Source of the DNA: a bacterium
GTDB taxonomy: Bacteria > Planctomycetota > UBA1135 > UBA2386
NCBI GenBank assembly: GCA_030432695.1
Contig: JAUILN010000005.1
Location: 124,001 to 188,000, forward strand
Direction of reading: 5' to 3'
Length of the DNA stretch: 64,000 nucleotides
A model generated the notes under the pieces. That model did not search any database. It was not told where the DNA came from and worked only from the letters and a program-made list of their open reading frames with translations. Made by a program: the position numbers and the translations under genes. Below, piece by piece: positions 45,074 to 53,976 of the stretch; the first letter of the stretch is position 1, and each line of letters starts with the position of its first letter.

Positions 45074-45751
45074 TCACCCGCCGCCACCGACTCGCTGTTC
45101 GACCCGGCGCAGCGCACGCTCGATCGCCAGCCATCCAGCGCGCTGCAGGTGGCTGTTCACACCTTGCTGGGTGATCGGCTCCGGCTGCCACGCGGCGGCC
45201 GTCTCCGTCTGGTTCCAGCCCAGCATCGCGTAGTCGACGGCCCGCGCCTGCGCCGCCGTCCACCGATCGATCAGCGCGTCGATCAGCTCCACGAGGGTAT
45301 CGATCTCCGCTTCGAGTTCCGGATCCCCCGCGCGGAACGCCATGCGCCGCCCACGCGGCATCGTGTCCAGTCCCCGGCCGCTGAGCCGGAACGCCATCCC
45401 GTCGCCACGACTGACCCGCACTCGCGGGACCCGGTCCACCGGTCCCACGCCGATGGAAACCCGGCTGTCGATGCCGCCCACCCCGCTGCCGTCAACACCG
45501 AGCCCCAGCGACTCACCGAACCGCAGCACCGTCCGAAACCGTATCGCCACCGCGAGCGCGTCGGCCGGACGATGGACGACCAACTGCCAGGCGTCCCCGC
45601 GGAACACGTCGACCGGACTCACGACCCCACTTGCGAGTTCGCTCGCCTCGATCCCGGCCTGGATCAACCGCTCGGGCAGCGTCATCGCCTCGGCTACACC
45701 GAGTCGGGTGGAGCCGACCACATCTCCCGTCAAGACCGCCACGTAGGACAC
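45074..45751 (-). CDS. SatD-family protein
   Basis: A soluble protein of 225 residues. The N-terminus VAVLTGDVVGSTRL and the segment VFRGDAWQLVV are hallmarks of SatD-like proteins, whose fold and motifs recall class III nucleotidyl cyclases. The C-terminal part (about 150-225) includes NQTETAAAWQPEPITQQGVN, which resembles a helix-turn-helix of the kind seen in these proteins. The biochemical role is unknown. GTG at 45751 is the start. The stop is 3 nt from the DUF3307 start. A candidate operator lies about 45-80 nt upstream. Confidence 0.75.
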   Translation of the reverse strand: MSYVAVLTGDVVGSTRLGVAEAMTLPERLIQAGIEASELASGVVSPVDVFRGDAWQLVVHRPADALAVAIRFRTVLRFGESLGLGVDGSGVGGIDSRVSIGVGPVDRVPRVRVSRGDGMAFRLSGRGLDTMPRGRRMAFRAGDPELEAEIDTLVELIDALIDRWTAAQARAVDYAMLGWNQTETAAAWQPEPITQQGVNSHLQRAGWLAIERALRRVEQRVGGGG

Positions 45752-45795
45752 GCTCGCAGCCTACCCGGCACGTCCGGACCCAACAAGCTCTAGAG

Positions 45796-45830
45796 ATTGT
45801 ACTCGTCAATACAACTCCTGGGACTTGTAT
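45796..45830. promoter_or_regulatory. Operator-like TTGTA/TACAA dyads before the SatD gene
   Basis: In an A/T-rich island, TTGTA (45797-45801), TACAA (45810-45814) and TTGTA (45825-45829) form two overlapping inverted repeats with 8- and 10-bp spacers. The minus strand reads TACAAT (complement of 45796-45801), a good -10 for the SatD gene with a leader of about 38 nt. Such overlap is typical of repressor control. The regulator is not in the window. Confidence 0.55.
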
Positions 45831-45945
45831 CTCATGGAACAGTCCCTGGAACCTGTGGCCTGTCGCATACGGATTCCCCAGGTCCTTCCCAACGGCCTTC
45901 CGCGCGGCCGACCACCCCCCGACCACCCCCCGACGAACACCCGCA

Positions 45946-47250
45946 TCACACCAGCAGATCGAGCATCTCCGCGCGCTCGGCATCGCCGAACCGCTGCTGC
46001 CCGCAGCCGAACGCCTCCAGCATCGCCAGGTAGAGCCCGCAGAGCTTGGTGTCGCGCGGATAGCGCACGTGCGCGCCGGTCCTCAGCCGCCCCCCTCCAC
46101 GACCGGTCACCAGGATCGGCAGGTCGTGCGGGTCGTGGCGGTTGCCGTCGCGGAGACCCGAGCCGTAGAACAGCATCGACTGGTCGAGCAGCGTGCCATC
46201 GCCCTCGGGCACCGCGTCGAGGCGCGCGCAGAGTTCGGCGAACTTCTGCACGTGCCAGCGGTTGATGAGCTGGTACGGGGTCTTCTTCTCGTCCTTGTCC
46301 TCGTGGTGCGAGAAGTGGTGGTGACCGCCCGACACGCCCTCGAGGAAGCTGAAGTCGCGGCCGCTCACCGCGTTGCCGAGCATCAGCGTGACGATGCGCG
46401 TCGCGTCGGCGCGGAAGGCCAGCGCGATCACGTCGAACATCAGGTCGACGTGCTCGGTGAAGCCGCCATCGACCCGCTCGGGCGGCGGCTCGACGCCCGC
46501 CAGGACCGCATCGCGCCGCGCCTGTCCTTCGGCGGTGAAGGCATCGACGCGGCGCTCCAGCGCGCGGATGCCGTCGAGGTGCTCGTCGAGGCGCGAGCGG
46601 TCGCCCGCGCCGAGCCGGTTGCGCAGCCGCTTGCCGTCCTCCAGCACCAGGTCGAGGACGCTGCGCTCGTCGGCGCCCATCCGCGCGCGGCGGAACAGCC
46701 GGTCGAAGGCCAGCCGCGGCCGGATCTCCTTGCTGGCCGGCTGCGTCGCCGACCGCCACGAGACCGTCGCGCCGTAGACGGTCGAGAAGCCCATGTCGAC
46801 CTGGTGCCGCACCGGCTCGAGACCGAGCTCGAGACTCGGCAGCGCGGTCCGGCCACCGAGTTCGCGGGCCGCGAGCTGATCGACCGAGATGCCGCAGCGC
46901 AGGTCGCGACCGCCGGTCTGGAACACCGGCGCGCCGGTCAGCAGCGCCGTGGTCTTCACGTAGTGCCCCTCGCCCGACAGGCTGTTCCGGTTGAACAGCC
47001 CCGACAGCACCAGCGTGCGGTCCTTGAACGGAATGATCGGCTCGAGCGTCGGCGTCGGGGCCCAATCGGCACCCTCGTCGGCCGGCGTCCACGCCGACGG
47101 CAACACGCCGTTGGGCACGAACACGAACGCCATCCGCACCGGCGACGCCGGCGACGCGAGCCGCGGCGTCATCGCGTCGAGCCAGGGTAGCGCGAGGGTG
47201 GCGCCAGCGCCGCGGAGAACGGTGCGACGGGACAGCGAACGGCCGGGCAT
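45946..47250 (-). CDS. DUF1552 family secreted protein (Tat signal)
   Basis: A 434-residue protein with a twin-arginine signal (SLSRRTVLRGAGATLALPWL). It is followed by the DUF1552 body: RMAFVFVPNGVLPSAWTP, VLSGLFNRN, HYVKTTALLTG, and SMLFYGSGLRDGNRHDPHDL. In Planctomycetota and Myxococcota such genes nearly always pair with DUF1592-type cytochrome-like genes, as here, and the function of the pair is unknown. The ATG at 47250 precedes the Tat motif. It is probably the last gene of a transcript starting near 53961. Confidence 0.92.
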   Translation of the reverse strand: MPGRSLSRRTVLRGAGATLALPWLDAMTPRLASPASPVRMAFVFVPNGVLPSAWTPADEGADWAPTPTLEPIIPFKDRTLVLSGLFNRNSLSGEGHYVKTTALLTGAPVFQTGGRDLRCGISVDQLAARELGGRTALPSLELGLEPVRHQVDMGFSTVYGATVSWRSATQPASKEIRPRLAFDRLFRRARMGADERSVLDLVLEDGKRLRNRLGAGDRSRLDEHLDGIRALERRVDAFTAEGQARRDAVLAGVEPPPERVDGGFTEHVDLMFDVIALAFRADATRIVTLMLGNAVSGRDFSFLEGVSGGHHHFSHHEDKDEKKTPYQLINRWHVQKFAELCARLDAVPEGDGTLLDQSMLFYGSGLRDGNRHDPHDLPILVTGRGGGRLRTGAHVRYPRDTKLCGLYLAMLEAFGCGQQRFGDAERAEMLDLLV

Positions 47251-47318
47251 GGCCTGAGGATCGGCGAGCGGACGCGGTCGGGCAAGCACCCGCGCCCCCT
47301 TACTCGCCCCGTCCGGGC

Positions 47319-50300
47319 TCAGCGAACCGCACCTGCGTCCGACGTCGACCGCACCGACCACTGCTCGATCGCGGTGAGGCCGAAGACGTCCCGTTCACGC
47401 TGCAGGCGCACCTCGGACGGCAATCCCGGCGCCGGGCGACCGGCCCACAGACCCGGCAGGTGCCCATTCAGTCGCAGTGACGGCGATGCGCTGAAGGTCC
47501 CGGTCGCCACCGCGACCCCGATCCGTAGGTTCTCGCTCGCTAGGTTCGCGGTGAACAGCCGCAGCTCCCCGGATCCTGAATCGAACACCAGCAGATCCGC
47601 GACGCGGTCGTCGGTGAGATCGGCGACCGCCAGACGGAGCGCGCCGATCCCGGCGAAGCCGGCCGGATCCAAGGCTTCGATCGCTCCGAGGCGGGAGCCT
47701 TCCCACGGGATGCGGAACAACCGCCCCTCCGAGGTCGCCAGCACCAGATCCCCGGGCCCGCGATCCACCACACCCGCCGTCCCGCCCACGTGCAGGACGC
47801 AGGCATCGGTCACCCGACCGGCGAGCAGGCCGCCGCCGTCCGCGCGGGTCGCCACTGGCCGCAACGAGACGACCCCGGTGGCCGGGTCCGTCAGAGGCGC
47901 ATCGACCCACACCTCGACGTTCGATGACTGGTAGGGACGAAACATCGAGACGATCTCGTCGCGGCCGTCGTTGGGCATCCCCGGCGACCCGCCGACCAGC
48001 GGCAGGACACCGACGTACGACACCTCCCCCGACAGAGTCCGCCTGCCGACCGTCAACGGGCCTGCGCCCGAAGGATCCCGGACGCTGCGTTGGAACGTCC
48101 ACAGGCTCGAACCCGCGCCGGTGATCTTCTCCCAGACCACGCAGTCGCCGAACGGATCGCCGTCGAGGTCCGCCGCGAACAGTCGGACTTCACCTGTGAA
48201 TCGGACGCCGCTGGCCTCCCAGACGAAGCGCTGTTCACCGGTATCGAACCGGAACTCGCCGAACGCTCCGTCCTCGGTCAGCGCATAGACGTCGCGCACC
48301 GGACCTCGGCCACGAGACGCCATGACACTCGCCACGACCGCTGCGTCGACTCCGGCCGCCGCCCATCGGACGACACCCGCGAAGTCACCGGGACCACCTC
48401 CCGCCCCGATGTCGGGGCTCAAGAGTTCGACTCGGGAGCCGCCGCCTCGCTTCGTGACGCCGAGGAACACGTCGCCGGCGCGACCGGCCGCTCCGGTCGG
48501 TGCCCCCGGCTGGAACATCTCGAACTCGTTGGCCACGGCCACGCCCCGCAAGCCCAGTTCGACCTCCGGCTGCAGGACCCGGGGCTCGGTCGCCCGATCA
48601 CTGAACAGCACCACCAGCGTCGAGGCACCGAGATCGAGGCCGTAGCTGGCAAAGTCGAGGATCCCGTCGTTGTTGAGGTCCTCGGCCAGGAACTGCGCGG
48701 CGCCGGTCCGATCGGTCGCCTGATATTCCAACACCGGGCCATCGGCCCATCGGGTCCAGTCCTGCCGCCCCGTCGCGGGGTCCTGCACCCCGGTCCAGAC
48801 CCGCAGGCCATGCTCACCGCTCGGCGAGCCATCGGTGCGATTGAGGACCAGGTCGAGCCGTCCGTCCCCGAAGACGTCGCAGACGCGCAGGTGACAGTGC
48901 CGGAGCGTCAAGGCCTGGGTCGGCACATCGAACAGTGACTCGTCGACCTCCAGCACGCCACGGCCGTCGTTCCGGTACCCGGAGATCACCACCCCGATCC
49001 CGCCGCTCGGTTCGCGCAGCGTCACCAGGTCCGCAAAGCCGTCGCCGTCCACGTCGCCGAGCCACGAGTGGTCCCATCGCAGATCGCGCATGTCGGAGAA
49101 CGGCTCGCTGGAGCGGCTCTCGACGCCGTCGTCTCGCGCCAGCTCCGCGACCCACGTCCGGGTCGTTCCCGAGCGCCGCTCGTGCAGCAGGTCGTCCCGG
49201 CCGTCGCCATCCAGATCACCGACCAGCAGATGGAAACCGTCCGTCGCTCCGGCCGGCGGAGCCGGCACGCGCATCCGGGTGTCCCACTGCAGCGCCGGGG
49301 TGAGGTCGCTCAGGCGTCGGTCGCGACCGATCACGTAGCCGACGCCCAGTGGTTCGCCGGTCCTCCCGTCGATCTCCACCAAGGCGGTGTACAGGTCGAG
49401 GACGCCGTCCATGTCGAAGTCGCCGAGACCGCAGTCCGCGAACACCTCGACCACCCCCGGCTCGGACTCCGGCAGGAAGGACGCCAAGGGGTCGAACCGC
49501 CCGACCTGCGTCGCATCACTGCGGTAGAGATCGACCCGCTGATCGGAGACCAGGATCAGATCGTCCCGGACATCGCCGTCCACGGCCGCGACCAGCACCC
49601 GGTGGGTCGATGCCAGGATGCCGATCGGCGAAGTCAGCTCTATGCCGAGCTGGCGCCCTCCGCTCGGATAGCTCACCACCGTGCCGGCACTGGTCGCGAC
49701 CACGACATCCCGTCGGCCGTCGCGGCCCACCATCGCGCCTGCCGACTGCAGGTCGGTGTTGTCCAGCGCGAGCGGTGCGGTCCGGGTGCCCCAGGGTCGG
49801 CCGACGCCATCGGTGGGCGCGAAGAACGAGCCATCGTGCACCGGAATCCACTGGACCGACGACGCGGCCGGCTGGCGTGTCACGAGCACCACCGCGCTCT
49901 GACAACCGTCCGCCGCACGGAGGGCCAGTGCGTATGACGTCGGGTCTGCGGACGTCGGACGCCCCACCAGCAGGTCGAAGCGCCGCAGCCGGGTCGTCGG
50001 ATCGACATCGATCGCGTCGCGGGCCACCGACCGGCGCTCGAGTTCCGCCGCGAGCCGCAGGTCCGTGACTGACGCCGGGGCACTCGTCGAGTCGATCGGT
50101 ACCAAGAGGAGCTCCAGGTCGCCCCCGGGATCCCCGAGCGCATCCCAGCGCAGCAGGAACCCGCTTTCGGTCTCTTGTGCCCGCAGGCGGATCAGGTCCG
50201 GCTCGGCGTCGATCTCCACGACCTCCGCCGGCGCGTCGACCCAGTCCGACTCGGCGGTCCGACCCCGGAACCGCACGACGTTGCGCCCGGTCCACAGCGG

Positions 50301-50612
50301 AACGTCGACCAGGCGGCCCGACCCGGCGGTCACCGTCTGCCAGTCCTCGAGCACCACGAACTCCCCGCCGACCGCCAGCTCCTGGCGCATCTGCAGGGCC
50401 GCGAGCGGTTCACTCGCCTCCACCAGGAAGCGGCGCAGCGTCGCGCATGGGTTCTCGGCGAGTTCCCCGCTGAGAGTCGCGGAGAGCGTCAACGGTCCCG
50501 GCGGCTCGGCCATCCCGTCACCGCCTCCAGAAGACCCGCAGCCGAACAGCGGAAGGAGGAGGATCGCGAGGGCGAGAGGGACCCCGCGCAGGGAGCTACG
50601 AGGTGAGGGCAT
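47319..50612 (-). CDS. Large FG-GAP/VCBS repeat lipoprotein
   Basis: A 1097-residue surface lipoprotein: signal with lipobox LLLPLFGC (Cys near residue 25), then an Ig-like or uncharacterised N-terminal part (about 40-260). After that come many FG-GAP-type repeats with calcium-binding DxDxDG-like loops (GDFDMDGVLDL, GDLDGDGRDDL, GDVDGDGFADL, EDLNNDGILDF). These build a beta-propeller as in integrin alpha chains. It lacks the second-site enzymatic domains sometimes attached. AAAGGA 6-7 nt before the ATG is a good ribosome binding site. It lies between the DUF1592 and DUF1552 genes. Confidence 0.88.
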   Translation of the reverse strand: MPSPRSSLRGVPLALAILLLPLFGCGSSGGGDGMAEPPGPLTLSATLSGELAENPCATLRRFLVEASEPLAALQMRQELAVGGEFVVLEDWQTVTAGSGRLVDVPLWTGRNVVRFRGRTAESDWVDAPAEVVEIDAEPDLIRLRAQETESGFLLRWDALGDPGGDLELLLVPIDSTSAPASVTDLRLAAELERRSVARDAIDVDPTTRLRRFDLLVGRPTSADPTSYALALRAADGCQSAVVLVTRQPAASSVQWIPVHDGSFFAPTDGVGRPWGTRTAPLALDNTDLQSAGAMVGRDGRRDVVVATSAGTVVSYPSGGRQLGIELTSPIGILASTHRVLVAAVDGDVRDDLILVSDQRVDLYRSDATQVGRFDPLASFLPESEPGVVEVFADCGLGDFDMDGVLDLYTALVEIDGRTGEPLGVGYVIGRDRRLSDLTPALQWDTRMRVPAPPAGATDGFHLLVGDLDGDGRDDLLHERRSGTTRTWVAELARDDGVESRSSEPFSDMRDLRWDHSWLGDVDGDGFADLVTLREPSGGIGVVISGYRNDGRGVLEVDESLFDVPTQALTLRHCHLRVCDVFGDGRLDLVLNRTDGSPSGEHGLRVWTGVQDPATGRQDWTRWADGPVLEYQATDRTGAAQFLAEDLNNDGILDFASYGLDLGASTLVVLFSDRATEPRVLQPEVELGLRGVAVANEFEMFQPGAPTGAAGRAGDVFLGVTKRGGGSRVELLSPDIGAGGGPGDFAGVVRWAAAGVDAAVVASVMASRGRGPVRDVYALTEDGAFGEFRFDTGEQRFVWEASGVRFTGEVRLFAADLDGDPFGDCVVWEKITGAGSSLWTFQRSVRDPSGAGPLTVGRRTLSGEVSYVGVLPLVGGSPGMPNDGRDEIVSMFRPYQSSNVEVWVDAPLTDPATGVVSLRPVATRADGGGLLAGRVTDACVLHVGGTAGVVDRGPGDLVLATSEGRLFRIPWEGSRLGAIEALDPAGFAGIGALRLAVADLTDDRVADLLVFDSGSGELRLFTANLASENLRIGVAVATGTFSASPSLRLNGHLPGLWAGRPAPGLPSEVRLQRERDVFGLTAIEQWSVRSTSDAGAVR

Positions 50613-50702
50613 CGGCGTCCTTTCGAGGCCGGGCGAGCGGGGGTGACTCGTCCTATTCGGGGGCGCCCGAGGGTAACCGATCGGGGTGGGGTTGGGGGCG
50701 AG

Positions 50703-50969
50703 TCACCGGATGGCCGAGACGATGAGGATGGTCCCCACGAACAGGAGGACCAGCAGCACGTGCAGCGCAAGAGCCCTCACGGCCCTGGACTGGAGATCTC
50801 CGTCGAGATCCCGCCACCGGAGCTGGACGGCGTCCCGCCCCGCGCGTCCCGCGAAGCGGCTGCCACAGCAGCGGCAGACCGCGCCCTCTTCCGATTCCTC
50901 GTCGGCGACGCACCAACCGTCACCGTGCGCACGGCACTTGGGGCAGGCCCGCAGCTTGCCGACGTTCAC
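50703..50969 (-). CDS. Zinc-ribbon plus membrane-span small protein
   Basis: An 88-residue protein. Cys pairs ACPKC and CRCCG (about 9-37) form a probable zinc ribbon; a basic/acidic linker follows; a C-terminal span (ALHVLLVLLFVGTILIVSAI) anchors it with the ribbon probably in the cytoplasm. The GTG start overlaps the stop of the DUF1592 gene as GTGA, strong evidence for a real translated gene despite its size. Function unknown. Confidence 0.75.
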   Translation of the reverse strand: MNVGKLRACPKCRAHGDGWCVADEESEEGAVCRCCGSRFAGRAGRDAVQLRWRDLDGDLQSRAVRALALHVLLVLLFVGTILIVSAIR

Positions 50970-52855
50970 CGCTCCACCCCATTCCGCCGGAACCGGAACG
51001 GGTAGCTGAGCACGACCTCCTCGACCAACCGCGACAGCGCGAAGTCGTGTTCCTCCGCCGCCGCGACGATCTCGGCCACCGCCTCGCCGTCCGCCCAGTC
51101 GAGCGGACGACCCAGCGCGTAGACCAACAGCTTCTGGGTCGCCGTCTCCACCACGCGCCGGCGCTGCGGTCCCATCAGCCAGTCCTTCAACCCCACCACG
51201 CCATCCAGCCGCGTGCCGTCCGGCAACTCCACCGCCGTGTCGAGCGGCTTGTCGTGCTCCGCGGTCCGCCAGCGGCCGATGCCGTCGTACGACTCCAGCG
51301 CCAGGCCGAGCGCGTCCATGGTGCGGTGGCAGCTCGCGCAGCGCGGATCGCGGCGGTGCTGCTCGAGGCGTTGGCGCAGCGTGAGGTCGTCGTCCTGCTT
51401 GTCGTCCTCGGGCAGCGTGCCGGCGTTCGGCGGCGGTGGCGGTGGCGGCGTGCCGAGCAGGTTCTCGAGGATCCACTTGCCGCGGACCACCGGGCTGGTG
51501 CGCAGCGGCGTGGAGGTCACGGTGAGCACGCTGCCGAGTCCGAGTACGCCGCCCCGCTGGCGGTCGGTGACCGCGACCGCGCGGAACTCGTCACCGGCCA
51601 CGCCCTCGATGCCGTAGTGCTTCGCCAGCGGCTCATTGAGCCAGGCCCGATCGGAGTCGATCAACTCCAGCACGCTGCGGTCCTCGCGGAGGATCGCGAG
51701 GAACGTCTGCACCGCCTCCTCGTACATCGATCCACGCATCCGGCCGAACGCGCCGAACCGGCGGATGTCGACGGCCACGTCCTTCAGGCCGCGGAAGCCG
51801 AGCCACTGACCGGCGAAGTCCTCGGCCAGCGAGCGGGCGCGGGGATCGGCGAGCATGCGGCGGGTCTGAGCACGCAGCACCTGCGCGTCGGTCAGGGTCC
51901 CGTCGTCGGCGCGCGCGGCGAGTTCGGCGTCGGGCATCGTCGCCCACAGGAAGTACGACAGCCGCGCGGCCAGCGCGTGGGCATCGAGCCGGTACGCGAC
52001 GCCCGCGCCGAGCTCCGGCCGATCGGCCTCGACACGGAACAGGAACTCCGGCGATAGCAGCGCCGACAGCAGCAGCGGCCGGAAGCCGTCGCGGAACGGG
52101 CGGCCGGCCTCGCGCGCGCGGCCGAGCAGCGCCGCGCGACCAGCGAGTTCGTCCAGGGTCGGCGGCCGCCGGAACGCGGCACGCAGCAGTCGCCGTGCGG
52201 TGCGCTGTTCGCTCTCGTCCGGATCTCCGCCGTCCTCGACCCGCGCATCCGCGAAGCGGTCCCACAGCTCCGGCCGATCGAGGAAGGCATCCACCGCCGC
52301 AGCCGTGGCGTCCCAGTACTGCTCGACCAGCATCGGCGAGACGAACAGCACGTCACCGACCGTGTCGAAGCCGTAGCCGCTCGGATCCTCGGGGAGGGTC
52401 GCGCGCGCGTCGACCTCGACCCCGAGCAGGTCGTTCACCGTGTTCTGCCACTCCGTCCGGTTCAACCGACGCAGCACCGGGCGACCGGGATCGCGTGGCT
52501 GATCGGGCGCGCGCTGGCCGAGCAGGGACTCCACGGCGTCACAGAACGCGTCGAGTTCCTCCGTCGTCGGCTGCGACTCGGCGTCTTCCGGGGGCATCCG
52601 CAGCGCATCGACCTCGTCGACCGCCGTCCGCCAGTCCGCACCGTCGATCCGCCAGGCCAGCACCGGCGCGTGGGCCATCGCCCGGAGATCGATGCCGCCC
52701 TCCCGCTCCTCGACACCATGGCACACCGCACAGTGCGCGTCGACGAACGCGCACACCGTCGCAACCCTCGGGTCGTCGTCCTGCGCCGCCGCGGAAGCAC
52801 CTGCGCCGAAGACCAGCGCGACGACGACGAGCCAGGGCATGGAGCGCGCGAGCAT
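50966..52855 (-). CDS. DUF1592/DUF1588-type c-heme protein
   Basis: A 629-residue exported protein with signal peptide (WLVVVALVFGAGASAAAQ). An N-terminal cytochrome-c-like site CAVCH is followed by the DUF1587 segment (RPVLRRLNRTEWQNTVNDLL) and the DUF1595/1592 region. The DUF1588 region has SPVVRGKWILENLLGTP with a second CASCH, and a DUF1585-type C-terminus follows. This is the standard layout of the partner of DUF1552 proteins. Redox or cell-envelope roles have been guessed but none is proven. The ATG at 52855 precedes the signal; GTG at 52864 is possible. Confidence 0.92.
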   Translation of the reverse strand: MLARSMPWLVVVALVFGAGASAAAQDDDPRVATVCAFVDAHCAVCHGVEEREGGIDLRAMAHAPVLAWRIDGADWRTAVDEVDALRMPPEDAESQPTTEELDAFCDAVESLLGQRAPDQPRDPGRPVLRRLNRTEWQNTVNDLLGVEVDARATLPEDPSGYGFDTVGDVLFVSPMLVEQYWDATAAAVDAFLDRPELWDRFADARVEDGGDPDESEQRTARRLLRAAFRRPPTLDELAGRAALLGRAREAGRPFRDGFRPLLLSALLSPEFLFRVEADRPELGAGVAYRLDAHALAARLSYFLWATMPDAELAARADDGTLTDAQVLRAQTRRMLADPRARSLAEDFAGQWLGFRGLKDVAVDIRRFGAFGRMRGSMYEEAVQTFLAILREDRSVLELIDSDRAWLNEPLAKHYGIEGVAGDEFRAVAVTDRQRGGVLGLGSVLTVTSTPLRTSPVVRGKWILENLLGTPPPPPPPNAGTLPEDDKQDDDLTLRQRLEQHRRDPRCASCHRTMDALGLALESYDGIGRWRTAEHDKPLDTAVELPDGTRLDGVVGLKDWLMGPQRRRVVETATQKLLVYALGRPLDWADGEAVAEIVAAAEEHDFALSRLVEEVVLSYPFRFRRNGVER

Positions 52856-52881
52856 GGCGGACACCGTACCGCTGCACCCTC

Positions 52882-53961
52882 TCAGGTCGAGCCACCCCCT
52901 CCGAACAACTCCCCCTGCCGCGGCGGCTCCGCCCGCGCCTGCGGACCACCCGCCCGACCGCGCGCCTCCCGCTCGTCCCAGGCCTCGAGCCCGAGCTTCC
53001 GGCAGTGCAGCGTGAACAACTGCTGCACCACCTGCCACGACGCCCCCCGCCCGCTCATCCGGGTGCCGAAGCGGCTGTCGCGGAGCTGGCCGTCGCGCAG
53101 CGTCGCGAGTTGGCTCAGCACCTTGTCCGCGCGCTCGGGGAACGCCTCGCGCAGCCGCTCTTCGAACACCGGCAGCACCTCGGCCGGCACCCGCAGCAGG
53201 ATCAGGAAGGCCTTGCTCGCCCCGGCATCGCGGGCCGCCTCCAACACGCCCGGGATCTGGTGGTCGTTGAGCCCGGGGATCACCGGCGCCACCGCCACCC
53301 CGACCGGCACGCCGGCATCCGCCAGGGTCCGGATCGCGCGCAGCCGCCGCGCGGGGCTGGCAGCGAACGGTTCGATCGCCCGCGCATCGCGCTCGTCGGC
53401 GAACGGGATCGATACGTGCACCTGCGCGCCGGCCCGCTCGTGAATCTTCGCCAGCAGCTCGGCGTCGCGCTCGATCAGAGCCCCCTTGGTGATCGCGCCG
53501 ACCGGCCAACGGAACTCGCACAGCGCTTCGAGGCAGGACCGGGTGATGCCATAGCTGGCCTCCAACGGCTGCCAGGCATCGGTCACGCCGGAGAAGGCGA
53601 CCGTGTCCGGCCGCTTGCGGGTCCGTGCCAGCTCCTGCCGCAGCACCTCGGCGACGTTGGTCTTCACCACGATGCGCCGGTCGAAGTCGGTGCCCGCGCC
53701 CCAGTCGAGGTACTGGTGCGTCGGTCGCGCGTAGCAGTACGCGCAGGCGTGGAAGCAGCCGCGGTACGGATTCACCGAGTAGCGGAAGGGCACGTCGGGA
53801 CTGTCGTTCTCCGACAGCGCCGACCGACACTCCTCCTCGTAGACCTGCAGCGCCACCTCGGGCGCGGGACCGAGCAGTTCGACGTGGCTCGAGTGCCAGG
53901 GATTCGGCGGGTTGGCGACGGCGCGCGGCACGCCGACCATCGAAGCGGTGCCGGGGTTCAT
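52882..53961 (-). CDS. Radical SAM protein, PA0069/SPL-like family
   Basis: A 359-residue radical SAM enzyme. The cluster motif is CFHACAYCY within NPYRGCFHACAYCYARPTHQ, characteristic of the PA0069/Rv2578c group related to spore photoproduct lyase. Further core segments are VVKTNVAEVLRQEL, AFSGVTDAWQPLEA, VAVAPVIPGLND. Substrate unknown. The ATG at 53961 lies 15 bp from the start of the divergent sulfatase gene. The DUF1592 gene follows after 26 bp on the same strand, so it may head that operon. Confidence 0.9.
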   Translation of the reverse strand: MNPGTASMVGVPRAVANPPNPWHSSHVELLGPAPEVALQVYEEECRSALSENDSPDVPFRYSVNPYRGCFHACAYCYARPTHQYLDWGAGTDFDRRIVVKTNVAEVLRQELARTRKRPDTVAFSGVTDAWQPLEASYGITRSCLEALCEFRWPVGAITKGALIERDAELLAKIHERAGAQVHVSIPFADERDARAIEPFAASPARRLRAIRTLADAGVPVGVAVAPVIPGLNDHQIPGVLEAARDAGASKAFLILLRVPAEVLPVFEERLREAFPERADKVLSQLATLRDGQLRDSRFGTRMSGRGASWQVVQQLFTLHCRKLGLEAWDEREARGRAGGPQARAEPPRQGELFGGGGST

Positions 53962-53976
53962 GGCAAGATGGGGACG

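Noticed and set aside
44866..45117. Minus-strand ORF of 83 codons next to the SatD gene
   Set aside because: Different frame from the DUF3307 N-terminus and Ser/Arg-rich without family features.
45831..45945. Possible small RNA or gene in the gap after the operator region
   Set aside because: Only short direct repeats of TGGAAC and no stable hairpin or ORF with supporting features; nothing I can defend.
52195..53976. Plus-strand extension of the sulfatase frame by about 590 codons
   Set aside because: Antisense to the DUF1592 and radical SAM genes. The sulfatase signal peptide starts at 53977, so the extension is not real.
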